This document shows, one piece after another, positions 10,769 through 19,753 of a DNA stretch of 64,000 nt; positions within the stretch are counted from its first letter, which is position 1, and every line of letters starts with the position of its first letter. The notes beneath the pieces were generated by a model. The model ran no database searches, was not told the DNA's origin, and worked only from the letters and a program-made list of their open reading frames with translations. The DNA comes from Agarophyton chilense (lineage: Eukaryota > Rhodophyta > Florideophyceae > Gracilariales > Gracilariaceae). A program made the position numbers and the translations under genes. The stretch covers positions 806,001 to 870,000 of the forward strand of contig JARGXX010000068.1 in NCBI GenBank assembly GCA_030374765.1, given 5' to 3'.

Positions 10769-12207
10769 AGGTCACTTAAAATATCAAAGCTCACTTACAA
10801 ACTGCACATTACGTGAACAGCATAACCAAGACTAACGATAACATCGCATAACGTTCATGTCGAATTTGGGTCTTGTAAATATGTGTTTAAAGGTACAAAA
10901 AGAGGTTTGAAAGAGCCATTTTGACGGATAAAACAGTAAAAACCACATAAAAGCTCTTTAAAGTCCGGCCAACGCTCTTTGGGAGTTTAAGAGCAAAAAA
11001 AGTGATAAAGCAAAAATAGATCATTAAATCTATGTCAGAGTGCGGTTCAACCTTTTTTTAGAAAATATGAGAGCTGCAAAGCGGAGAAATACTCGGAGAA
11101 TCAAAAGAAGACATCTTTGGACTCATATTGCAGTGCATTTGTACCAAGATCAAAAAAGAGGCGGCCGAGTGAAAAACTGATGCGCTACAAGCTTGTATAA
11201 GGGATTTGTTGGGATGAATGATACAAGGGCAAGTTTTTGTACACAGGACCATTTTTTGGAGTTGAGAACGGCGTCAAAAAATCTGATTTGGATTTTTTCT
11301 AACGAGGTGGGTTTTTGCGCGTTTGATGGAAAACTTGATGGAAAGACGCAAAAAACCATTTTATAACCAGGTTAATGTTATATTTTTGTGTGACTGAATA
11401 GTTACCAAATTTTGAGTTTACAGATTTGATGTGCCTTTTTTTAACACCTTGAAACCTGGCAGGAGAGGTAAGTTACAGTTATGGGTAGTTTGTAGATCTT
11501 TTTTATTGCGTAATTACAAACAATAAAAAAGGCCTCATATAAGAAATAATTGCAATCTAAAAGCTCTGCATAACTAGAACTTACTGCTGAACAATCTTTT
11601 TTCTGATGGCCTCAACATTTGAAGTATACATTTCCAGATGATTGAAAGAGATATTTCCTTTCGACATGTTTTCTTTGGATCGGTCGAGGCCAAAAATATT
11701 TGGTTGTTTTTTCTGCGAATACTTATGTTTGCGACTCTAAAAGTATATCGTTTTAAAGAAGAGTATTAAAGCTCTGTTTGACTAGATTCCCGAGGCTTTT
11801 CGTCAACGATTAAGATTTTTTTTTTTTGGTTTCTTTCTTTACGCTCTAAATTTGAAAATTCATATCTTGAATGAATTTCAGTTACTTTTTAAGAGAAGTT
11901 TTGACCTCATATGAGGCCAAGTTGGCCTCTTCCGAGGTCAAAAACTCGGGCGTATAGACACTAGTGTCGACAAGAAGCATCTGGCGCGGTTGGGAACGTG
12001 TGTGCGAGGCTTACAATGGGATAGGAGGTGAGCATTAGACCAAAATGGTATTCCTGATGACCATCCATCCAAAGTCCGGTGCCGCGGTGTGCTCTCCGTT
12101 GCGCATGTACTTCATAACATTAAACTGCACACGACCGTCAACGTCAAGGGCGCGAATGGCTGATGTTGTTGGCAGACAAAAGCAAATGAGTGTGCTTGTG
12201 GGGGTAA
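10769..12207. other. AT-rich stretch without recognisable genes
   Basis: No coding frame of credible length or composition. A nested inverted repeat is visible at 11901-11941: TTGACCTC...GAGGTCAA enclosing GAGGCCA...TGGCCTC. The last 200 bp are probably the 3' untranslated region of the lactate dehydrogenase gene. Confidence 0.5.
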
Positions 12208-13200
12208 TTATTCTGTGGTGAGAACCTTGCTAAGGTGCACGTCGGCGTCACGCTGCGCCTGTAGCAGCACGTGCGCTGAGCGCAGCAGCAGCTTCATTTC
12301 GTCGCTGTCCAGCTGCGGCACCAGCAATGCGCCGATGTGGCCAGCGCCCAGGCGCACGGGCAGCGACAGGTACACGTCTTGATCGAGGCCGTCAAAAGTG
12401 GCGGCCGGAACGCGCGTGGTTACGGGACGAACGGTAGTGGAAGCGCCCAGCACACAACGAGCCAAGTCAGCGCAGCTCTCGCCAACAGCGGTGGCAGTGA
12501 AGCCCTTGTAGCGAATGATCTCGGCGGCGGCGCCACGTACGGTGCGCAGTAGATCTTCACGCACGGCCGGCGCCTCCAGGTCGGCCGAGATGGCGCGCAG
12601 CGGCAGGCCGGCGATGGTTGCGATAGACCAGGCAGCAACGCTTGAGTCACCGTGCTCGCCGACAATGACGGCTTGCACCTCGCGCGCGGCCACGCGAGCA
12701 CGGCGCGCTAGCAGCGATACAAGACGCGCCGAGTCGAGGTTGGTGCCGGAGCCGATGACGCGCGTGGCGTCGCCGGCCAAACGGGCAGTGACATAGGTGA
12801 GGACGTCGCATGGGTTGGACACGACGACGAGAACGGCGGCCGGAGAGAGACGGGCAGCCTGCGGCACGATGGAAGCGAGGATGGCGACGTTGCGACCGAG
12901 CAACTGCAGGCGCGACTCGCCGGGGCGTTGGCGTGCGCCGGCGGTGATGAAGATGAGGTGGGAGCCGGCGGTGGAGGCAACGTCGGAGGAGTGGTTGATG
13001 ACGAGCGGGCGCAGCATGGTGAGGGCGTCGGTGAGGTCGAGCGCTTCAGCCTCGGCGCGGGCGGCATCGATGTCGACGAGCGTGAGGTGGGTGGGAAGGG
13101 CGCGACGCGAAACGCCGTCGGCGATAGCGGTGCCGACGCGGCCCATGCCGATGATGGAGACGCGGCGATGGAGCGAATATGGACGGAGGGGAACGGTCAT
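12208..13200 (-). CDS. L-lactate dehydrogenase (NAD-dependent), LDH/MDH superfamily
   Basis: Single-exon gene of 330 codons, the usual length for the family. It converts pyruvate and NADH to lactate and NAD in the cytosol. The Rossmann motif GMGRVG lies near residue 17. The mobile loop reads 'AGARQRPGESR', with Gln at the specificity position 102 (LDH numbering) and Arg109; Gln102 favours lactate over malate dehydrogenase, which has Arg there. 'NPCDVLTYV' (about 127-135), 'GSGTNLDSARL' (Asp168 and Arg171) and 'GEHGDSS' (catalytic His195) complete the active site. The start is the ATG complement at 13198-13200, just before the Rossmann strand. The open frame runs further upstream but is low-complexity, Arg/His-rich shadow of the opposite gene. 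It is divergent from the LDH-like paralogue, with 282 bp between starts. Confidence 0.9.
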   Translation of the reverse strand: MTVPLRPYSLHRRVSIIGMGRVGTAIADGVSRRALPTHLTLVDIDAARAEAEALDLTDALTMLRPLVINHSSDVASTAGSHLIFITAGARQRPGESRLQLLGRNVAILASIVPQAARLSPAAVLVVVSNPCDVLTYVTARLAGDATRVIGSGTNLDSARLVSLLARRARVAAREVQAVIVGEHGDSSVAAWSIATIAGLPLRAISADLEAPAVREDLLRTVRGAAAEIIRYKGFTATAVGESCADLARCVLGASTTVRPVTTRVPAATFDGLDQDVYLSLPVRLGAGHIGALLVPQLDSDEMKLLLRSAHVLLQAQRDADVHLSKVLTTE

Positions 13201-13482
13201 GATGGAGGTTGTTGAAGAGGATAAAGAAGAAGAAGAAGAAGAAGAATGATTTGTTGTGGTTAGCGGCGGCAAGCGGAGGGCGGTGAGGGACGGTGGAACG
13301 GCTTTACGCGCGGAGTGGAAGGGGGGGCGGCGATACGCGAAGGGGGAGCGGTTAGGAGTGCATACACTGTATGCCTTACAGAAGTGTCGATATTTGAAGG
13401 GCGAATGCCGGTTGTGGTTTGGTGTGTGGTTTGGTGCTCGGAAGCAAGGCGCGTTGGAGGCGAAGGTTGAAGTTGACAAATC
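13201..13482. promoter_or_regulatory. Shared intergenic region between head-to-head LDH genes
   Basis: 282 bp separate two divergent start codons, so both promoters must lie here or overlap the genes. It contains a GAA/AAG microsatellite near 13226-13247. No TATA box stands out. Confidence 0.5.
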
Positions 13483-14670
13483 ATGACGATACCATCTGTG
13501 TTTCCGGAGACGACGACGGCGACCGCGGCGACGCGACGGCGCGTGGCGCTGATTGGGGTGACGGAGTACGGACGGTCGTTCGCGCTGTCGCTGGTGGCAC
13601 GCAACTGCGCGACACACCTGACGTTGATCGACAAGCACTACGACAAGGCGGCCGGCGAGGCGCTTGACCTTCGCGACGCGCTGCCTTTTCTGCCGGACGT
13701 GACGGTGTCGTACTCGAGTGACGCGCGCGCGGCGGCGCAGTCGGACGTGGTGGTGATCGCGGTGGGAAAGTGTCTGTCGCGCGAGCAGCGCAGTCGAGCG
13801 GAGTTGGTGGAGCACAACGCGCCGCGCGTGGCGGAGGCGGCGTTCGGGGCGGCGGCGGCGGCGCCGCACGCGGTGATGGTGGTGGCGTCGGAGCCGGTTG
13901 AGGCGATGACGTACGTGGCGGCGCGCGTTGCAGCAGCGGCGCGCGGCGGCGGCACGTTCGACGGGGGTGTGTTCGGCGACGCGACGCTGGACCAGACGGA
14001 GAATGAGGACGGGGAATACCCTGTGGCGTACGACGACAGGGTGTTCGGGGTGGGGACGGCGCTGGACGTGGCTCGTCTGCGCGCGGCGATCGCGCGGGAG
14101 GCCGAGGTGGACGCGACGGACGTGACGGCGTGCGTGGTGGGCGAGCACGGCGAGCACGCGGTGGCGCTGTGGCGCTACTGCACGATCCGCGGGCTGGCGG
14201 TGGACGCGGTAAGCGAATCGCTACGCGGGGAAGAAGCGCGCAGGTCGCTGATGGAAAGCGTGCTAAAGGTGGGGTACCGCATTGCGCGCGGCAGGGAAGA
14301 AGGCGGCAGTCGCGGCGTGGGCGAGTGCCTGGCCGACCTGGTGCAGAGCGTGCTGATGGGGGTGGGCAACGTGCGCAGCGTGTGCGCGCGCGTGTGCGCG
14401 GCGCAGGTGGCGGGGCTCAACTCGCGCGACGTGTTCCTGTCGCTGCCGTGCGCGGTGGACGCGCGAGGCGTGCGCGGCGCGCTGCCGGTGGAGCTGGACG
14501 CGCGCGAGCGGCGACTTGTGCTAGCCGCCGCCGACGCGCTGCTGCGCCTGCAGCGCCGCGCCGACGACGCGCTCGTCGCGCGCCATGGCCGCTTCGACGG
14601 TGCGCTGCCCGCGGCTCTTCCGTCGCCCGCCCTGCGCTCTGTGAGCTCCCTGCCGCTCGCTGACGCCTAA
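13483..14670 (+). CDS. Divergent lactate/malate dehydrogenase-like paralogue
   Basis: 395 codons, one exon, very GC-rich, starting at the ATG at 13483. The whole LDH scaffold aligns with the neighbouring enzyme. The nucleotide motif GxGxxG is replaced by 'GVTEYGRS' and the 'NPCD' loop by 'SEPVEAMTYV'. Position 102 appears to be Ser. An acidic insertion of about 30 residues ('FGDATLDQTENEDGEYPVAY') precedes 'GVGTALDVARL'. Asp168, Arg171, Arg109 and the catalytic His of 'GEHGEHAV' are retained. The C-terminus is extended by about 30 residues. Retained catalysis with altered cofactor and substrate loops suggests either a changed specificity or a regulatory pseudoenzyme; sequence alone cannot decide. 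The head-to-head position suggests an inverted duplication followed by rapid divergence. Confidence 0.85.
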   Translation: MTIPSVFPETTTATAATRRRVALIGVTEYGRSFALSLVARNCATHLTLIDKHYDKAAGEALDLRDALPFLPDVTVSYSSDARAAAQSDVVVIAVGKCLSREQRSRAELVEHNAPRVAEAAFGAAAAAPHAVMVVASEPVEAMTYVAARVAAAARGGGTFDGGVFGDATLDQTENEDGEYPVAYDDRVFGVGTALDVARLRAAIAREAEVDATDVTACVVGEHGEHAVALWRYCTIRGLAVDAVSESLRGEEARRSLMESVLKVGYRIARGREEGGSRGVGECLADLVQSVLMGVGNVRSVCARVCAAQVAGLNSRDVFLSLPCAVDARGVRGALPVELDARERRLVLAAADALLRLQRRADDALVARHGRFDGALPAALPSPALRSVSSLPLADA

Positions 14671-15642
14671 CGATGCCATCCAAAAATTACTTTGTGCGTC
14701 CATCATTTGCACATAAGCACTACTATCTTTGTCCATGAACCTCAATCGATCTTTACTCCTCCAGTCTTTCCAAGAGCGCTGATTCAGGCGTCGCTCGGCT
14801 ACGCGGGCCACTTTCATCGACAAACCAAGATCGTATCTGCAATTGCCCATTTCGTAACCACTCAGTTTTTACTCAAAAGCGTCCATACAAACGAACTATA
14901 CTTTGTCGCGTTATCTTGTGACTCGAGTAGGAAATGCTCATATAAAACAAGTTAAACGGATTGTATATGTACAACGCTTCTGAGCCTGAACGTTCCTTGC
15001 AAACAACATGTAGGTCATTATTTTGTGTATTCGATGCTCCTCAACAAAAACAGTTTTCTCCAAAAGTATTTGTAGATCGGTAGAGATCGGCAGACCTGTA
15101 ACTCAAGATGTTGCAAGAGGCTTCAAGACATCCGAGCTGGAGATACAGCTTCACCGTATGATTGCTTCGCGTCAAAGTTACCACGAACACCGCTCACAAC
15201 CCCGAAAAATTGTGACCAATGCTGTAAAGCCAGCTGTACATCATGCATCGCAGCGTCTCCCTCCTCCGCTCAGGTAAGGATTAATCTGCGGGCCAAACTT
15301 TACGTGCTTGCAAGCCAGTATGGCTCCTCGCCGACGCAGCAGATCGAGTCAATCCAAGCTTTTTCATTCCCATAACGCTATTTGGATTATTCACCCAACT
15401 GAAGGAGAGCTATGAAGATACCGAGAACCCCGAAGTGATGGTTTATTCAGAGGACGATATCGATACGAAATGCGCCTGTCTACTCCGCATGCTCCACCGT
15501 CGAACGCCCTGAATTTCAGACCTAGAGCAGGTTCCAGCTCAGAGAGATGACACTGCTCACCATATGCACATGGTGATAAAAGCTTGTGAGATGTAGTTAC
15601 ACTTTTGTTGTCAGTTGGAATTCCAGCTACTTTGTCACATCC
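14671..15642. other. Intergenic region between convergent genes
   Basis: 972 bp between the ends of the LDH-like gene (plus) and the KH gene (minus). It presumably holds both 3' untranslated regions. Short frames here lack family resemblance and I see no gene. Confidence 0.5.
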
Positions 15643-18015
15643 TTATCGGTCTGGTTGCTCTATCTCACTAGGTATCGGTGCTGAATTCTGGACTGCCTCA
15701 TTCGATTGCTGATCAAGGGGAGAACTTTCGGCGTTTTCATTCGATGGAACCGAAGCCAATGGCTGCACTTGGCTAAATGGCTGTGACTGCATTTGAGCCT
15801 GAGCTTGTGCCTGTGCCTGTGCATGAGCAAACATCTGAGCTTGTGCGTGTGCTTGTGCTTGTGCTTCGCGAGGGAAGACTCGAGTGTTAGCCAATCCCTG
15901 ATAAATGTGCTGAGGTTGCATCTGTGAAGCCATCGGATGGAATGGGTGCGAAGGAAACATGACGAACCCCGGATTTGCCTCCCCTCCCACCATGTTTACT
16001 GGAGGTGGAGGAGTTATACCGTCCAATTGCTGTTGCGGCTGGGCAAGCATAGAACTTGCTAATTGGGACTCTTGTTCCGAGTGTGGTTGGCCTGGGGATG
16101 TCTGATCACGAAGAGCTTGCTGCTGTGATGACGGAGGCTGCTGGTGTTGATGGAGGGCAGGGTTGAACGGGATCTGGGCAGCTTGTTGTGCAAACTGGCG
16201 ATGTTGTGGCACTGGGGCGACATTGTTATATGCAAAATATGGCATGAAAGCCATTGGGTGGCGAGTGTGGGAGTTATTGGGGTCAGCAAGATCCACGACT
16301 TGAGGAAACGTATGCATTTGGCCATTGGAATACTCTGCTTCATAGACGTTTGGCATGACGTACTGCAGACCAGGCGGTTGGCCCGGCGCAAGCGGTATGC
16401 CATGCGTGCCAACCAGTGAGGATTGAAAGGTAGTAGGGGGGTGAATGGTAGTAAGCATGTTGACGTTGATCTTGCTAGCAATCATAGCCTTGGCATCCTC
16501 CACTTGAATCCTGGAGCCCGTTATGGTGATGGGGCGGCTGCCATCGCTGCGAATGCTGCTGTCGTCCTTGGCAACCTGGATGCCGGCGCCTGACTTCATT
16601 TGCAATTCCCGAATGGTTATTCCCTTTTTGCCTATGATGAGACCGACCTTTTCGTTTGGAACAGCCAATGTTTCCATGAACACCGAGTGGCCCTTGTACG
16701 TAGAACCCGACAAGCCTCCGTGCGGCGAAGGACGTCTCGAGCGCGCGTCGTTGACGATCTCAGACACAAGCTGATGGGCGGTGGCAATGGCTTCTTCTGT
16801 TCCAGAGATAAGAATGGAGCGGTCATCTGATCCGGGAGTGGCCTTCCTGTCCGGGGTGACCTTGATTTCAGCACCCGATCTATCTTGTAAGCTCTTTATA
16901 GTTTCCCCGTTGCGACCTATTACGAGACCGACGCACGAAGTTGGCACGTAGACAGTTTTACACATGTCAGAAGTAGTAACCTTGGTTGACATGTGATTGC
17001 TGGTAGAATGTACTAAAGAAGAGTAATGCGAACGAGTGTCCAACGAGGAATTGTGATGGGAAGGGTAGTGCGATGATGGACGGGGCCGTTCCACAATTTC
17101 GTTGACAAGTTGAGCTGCGGTCTCATACTGGGCTCGAGTGCCAAAAATAGTGAAAAGCTTGCGATCGTTTCGAACCGTGTCGTTGTGTACTTGAATAGCG
17201 GCACCGGACTTTTCCTGCAGAGAGCGTATGACGGCGCCGTGGCCGCCAATAACGGCTCCTACACGCTCCTGCGGAACCCACATCTGAAAAGTATGCTGAT
17301 GGTTGTGGTTGTGCACGATGGGATGTTGGTGATGGTGATGGTGGCGGCGGTTTTGCTGAGCTACTTGACCAGCGTGCTGCGGACTGATCGGGATGATTGG
17401 CTGAGGCTGCATGGGCATGATTTGGAGCGTGGAAGCGTATTCCATCGGAGCGTTTAGAGAGAGGTCGCTGAAGGACGACACCATGTTGAAAGGTTGGTGC
17501 TGGTGCGACGCGCGCGAAGTTTCGAGGGGCGCGGACTCCATTACAAGTTGGGGGGTTTGAGGGAGTTGACGGGACGCGTTCGCGACGTCGGGCGAGTGCG
17601 GTTTATGGTCGGGTTGTGTCTGCGGCGAATGCGAATGAACTGATGGATGAGGATTGGGTTGCAGTTGCGGCGCGACGCGGTTGGAGTGGAGAGATGGGGG
17701 AATGTGTTCAACGGGGGTATCGGGAGGATGTGACTGGGCGGAGTGCAGCGAGTCATGCGTGGCGGACACTTGTGACGAGCCATTAGGGTGCGGGTGTGTA
17801 GGCTGCGGTTGGTTGTGAGATGGGTGCGAATGGGCGGGATTGTCGAGGTGTTGTAGATGTGATGGGTTTGCAGCAGGTTTTGCGGACGGGTCGCGATCCA
17901 TAGGACGAAGGGGGGTGGGCGGGTGCTTGGTGGAAGGGGGATCGGAGGCGACGGAATTGTCGGTGAGAGTGGTGTTGGGGGTAGAGGCGGCGCCGTCAGT
18001 TGCGACTTGAGCCAT
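15643..18015 (-). CDS. Triple KH-domain RNA-binding protein (PCBP/FUBP-like)
   Basis: 790 codons without introns, starting at the ATG complement 18013-18015. Three KH domains are clear, each with its GxxG loop. KH1 (about 241-312) has 'VGAVIGGHGAVIRSLQ'; KH2 (about 351-430) has 'VGLVIGRNGETIKSLQ'; KH3 (about 448-520) has 'VGLIIGKKGITIRELQ'. All keep the 'SGA.I.V' strand that follows. Such proteins bind single-stranded C- or U-rich RNA or DNA and act in splicing, mRNA stability or translation. The first 230 residues are Pro/Ser/His-rich and disordered, with a His run near residue 222. The C-terminus is Gln/Ala-rich and includes an Ala-Gln repeat near 715-745, typical of condensate-forming RNA-binding proteins. 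The exact subfamily cannot be fixed by eye. It is divergent from the NYC1-like gene. Confidence 0.9.
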   Translation of the reverse strand: MAQVATDGAASTPNTTLTDNSVASDPPSTKHPPTPLRPMDRDPSAKPAANPSHLQHLDNPAHSHPSHNQPQPTHPHPNGSSQVSATHDSLHSAQSHPPDTPVEHIPPSLHSNRVAPQLQPNPHPSVHSHSPQTQPDHKPHSPDVANASRQLPQTPQLVMESAPLETSRASHQHQPFNMVSSFSDLSLNAPMEYASTLQIMPMQPQPIIPISPQHAGQVAQQNRRHHHHHQHPIVHNHNHQHTFQMWVPQERVGAVIGGHGAVIRSLQEKSGAAIQVHNDTVRNDRKLFTIFGTRAQYETAAQLVNEIVERPRPSSHYPSHHNSSLDTRSHYSSLVHSTSNHMSTKVTTSDMCKTVYVPTSCVGLVIGRNGETIKSLQDRSGAEIKVTPDRKATPGSDDRSILISGTEEAIATAHQLVSEIVNDARSRRPSPHGGLSGSTYKGHSVFMETLAVPNEKVGLIIGKKGITIRELQMKSGAGIQVAKDDSSIRSDGSRPITITGSRIQVEDAKAMIASKINVNMLTTIHPPTTFQSSLVGTHGIPLAPGQPPGLQYVMPNVYEAEYSNGQMHTFPQVVDLADPNNSHTRHPMAFMPYFAYNNVAPVPQHRQFAQQAAQIPFNPALHQHQQPPSSQQQALRDQTSPGQPHSEQESQLASSMLAQPQQQLDGITPPPPVNMVGGEANPGFVMFPSHPFHPMASQMQPQHIYQGLANTRVFPREAQAQAHAQAQMFAHAQAQAQAQAQMQSQPFSQVQPLASVPSNENAESSPLDQQSNEAVQNSAPIPSEIEQPDR

Positions 18016-18561
18016 ATGTAGTTAGCTGGTCGACGGAAGTGGGGTTGGTAGGGGGAGGGGTTGGAGGGAGCAGCACGCGGGCACGGGGCAAAGGTCTAGA
18101 AACGCAGTTGGGGAAGGGCGACAAAGAAGCGTGCCGGCGGAGGGACCATACGTTGGGGGCACGCGGCGAGCGGGAGTGAACAGTGGAAGGGCGCAAAAGG
18201 GCAAGGGAGTGGGGAAGTTGGTGAAGTGGGGTAGGAGGGCTGGGAAAACTGAGAGAGGCGATGAGTCGAGGGATAAGCGCACGGGAAGCAGTGGCAGTGG
18301 GATAAAAGAGGGCGGAGAGAAGAAGCGCGGCTGGGGGAATGAGAGGATAGAGTGGGGAAGGGGAAGGGGTTGGGGTGTGAATGGGGGTGGGGTGGGAAGG
18401 GAGCTGCGCTTGACGGTGAGCGTGGCGATGTGATAGGGGCTGTGCGTGTGGGGGGGGGGGGGGGGGCTGTATAGGGGGGTGTGGGTGGTGGGTGGACGGC
18501 GCGTCGCATGGGGCGCCAAGAAAAACGTTGCCGCGCCAAAATGGGGGGGGGGGGGGTGCGC
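18016..18561. promoter_or_regulatory. Divergent promoter region with two poly-G tracts
   Basis: About 545 bp between the KH and NYC1-like starts. It is strongly G-rich on the plus strand, with uninterrupted G runs at 18450-18466 (17 G) and 18543-18556 (14 G). Both may form G-quadruplexes and are also likely places for assembly length errors. Long open frames here are low-complexity shadows. Confidence 0.5.
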
Positions 18562-19701
18562 ATGAACGCTGTATGCAGGCGGGGCGCGTTGCGGGCGGGG
18601 TGTGTGCCATGGGGCTGCGACGCGCACTTGGTGTACGGTTGTAACTTGTGTACGGCAATGAAGGGAATTTCGCTCAAGCGCGGGACGCTGGGGTTCGTGG
18701 GCGGAGCGGTGGCGTGGGGCGGGCGCTTGGGCGGGGCGCGGGCGTCGGGCTCGAGCGGTGCGAGCGGCATGATAATGGGCGCGAGCAAGGGAGGAAGGGA
18801 CGGAGACGAGGCCGGGGATGCGGACGACGGTGGGCTGGGGGTGGTGATAACTGGCTCCACCAAGGGCATCGGGCGGGCGCTGGCGCGCCGTTTTGTGCGC
18901 GAGAACGACGCTGTGGTGGTGTCGTCGCGCACGGCGGACGGCGTGCGCGAGACGGTGCAGCGACTGGGCGGCGAGAAGACGACGGCGCGCGTGTTCGGGT
19001 GTGTGGCGGACGTGGGCGACGAGCGGCAGGTGGCGCAGCTGGGCGCGTTCGCCACACGGCGGCTGCGCGCAGTGGACGTGCTCATCTGCAACGCGGGCAC
19101 GGTGGGGCGGCGCGCGGCGCTGCGCGACGCCGCCGGCGACGACGTGCGGCGCGTGCTTCGCACCAACCTGCTGGGGTCGCTGCTGTGCGCGCGCGAGGCG
19201 ATGCGCATCGCCGACGCGCAGCAGCGCGCGCTTCACGTCTTTCTCGTCGACGGTAGCGGCACGCTGGGCAACGCCACCGCGTGCTACGCCGCGTACGGCG
19301 CTACCAAACGCTGCGTGCCGCAGCTGGTCAAGTCGCTCAACAAGGAGTGCGCCCTCGTTAACAGCCGCTGCCGCTTCCACTGTCTGTCGCCCGGCATGGT
19401 GCTCACCGACCTGCTCCTCGCCGGCAATGTGCAACCGAGCTCGCGCCGCATCTTCAACCTGTTGGCCGAGGAGCCGCACACCGTCGCCGACTTCCTGGTG
19501 CCGCGCATACGCCGTGTCGTGCGCCTCGACCGCCGTAACACGTACATCAAATTCCTCACCGCGCCCAAGGCCGCGCTGCGGCTGCTGGCCGGCTTCGTGC
19601 TGCGTGTGCGCCGCAACCGTTTCTTTGATGAGCGCACCGGCCGCCGAGTGCTCCGCCATGGCGACAAGTACTCGCCCAGTGGCGTGCGCTTGAGCGACTA
19701 A
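18562..19701 (+). CDS. Short-chain dehydrogenase/reductase of the NYC1/NOL (chlorophyll b reductase) type
   Basis: 379 codons from the ATG at 18562. Upstream ATG 18508 and downstream ATG 18658 are also in frame; I prefer 18562 because it follows the poly-G tract and begins an Arg-rich, acid-poor leader that could be a plastid transit peptide. The SDR core shows the cofactor motif 'TGSTKGIGRALARRF' (about residue 97), 'CNAGTVG', and the catalytic 'YGATK' Tyr/Lys (about 245). The block 'LSPGMVLTDLLLAGN' (about 275) is the signature I associate with plant NYC1 and NOL, which reduce chlorophyll b to 7-hydroxymethyl chlorophyll a during chlorophyll turnover. If the host is a red alga it has no chlorophyll b, so the substrate would have to differ. 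Its 3' end lies 52 bp from the convergent zinc-finger gene. Confidence 0.8.
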   Translation: MNAVCRRGALRAGCVPWGCDAHLVYGCNLCTAMKGISLKRGTLGFVGGAVAWGGRLGGARASGSSGASGMIMGASKGGRDGDEAGDADDGGLGVVITGSTKGIGRALARRFVRENDAVVVSSRTADGVRETVQRLGGEKTTARVFGCVADVGDERQVAQLGAFATRRLRAVDVLICNAGTVGRRAALRDAAGDDVRRVLRTNLLGSLLCAREAMRIADAQQRALHVFLVDGSGTLGNATACYAAYGATKRCVPQLVKSLNKECALVNSRCRFHCLSPGMVLTDLLLAGNVQPSSRRIFNLLAEEPHTVADFLVPRIRRVVRLDRRNTYIKFLTAPKAALRLLAGFVLRVRRNRFFDERTGRRVLRHGDKYSPSGVRLSD

Positions 19702-19753
19702 CGTGCATAGCGAAACACCCAAAAAGTTAGTTTTACGTCTCCCACGCTTCGTC

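Noticed and set aside
13201-14157. Long minus-strand frame extending LDH upstream to about 649 codons
   Set aside because: The extra sequence is Arg/His-rich low complexity antisense to the LDH-like gene. The LDH family begins at the ATG at 13200.
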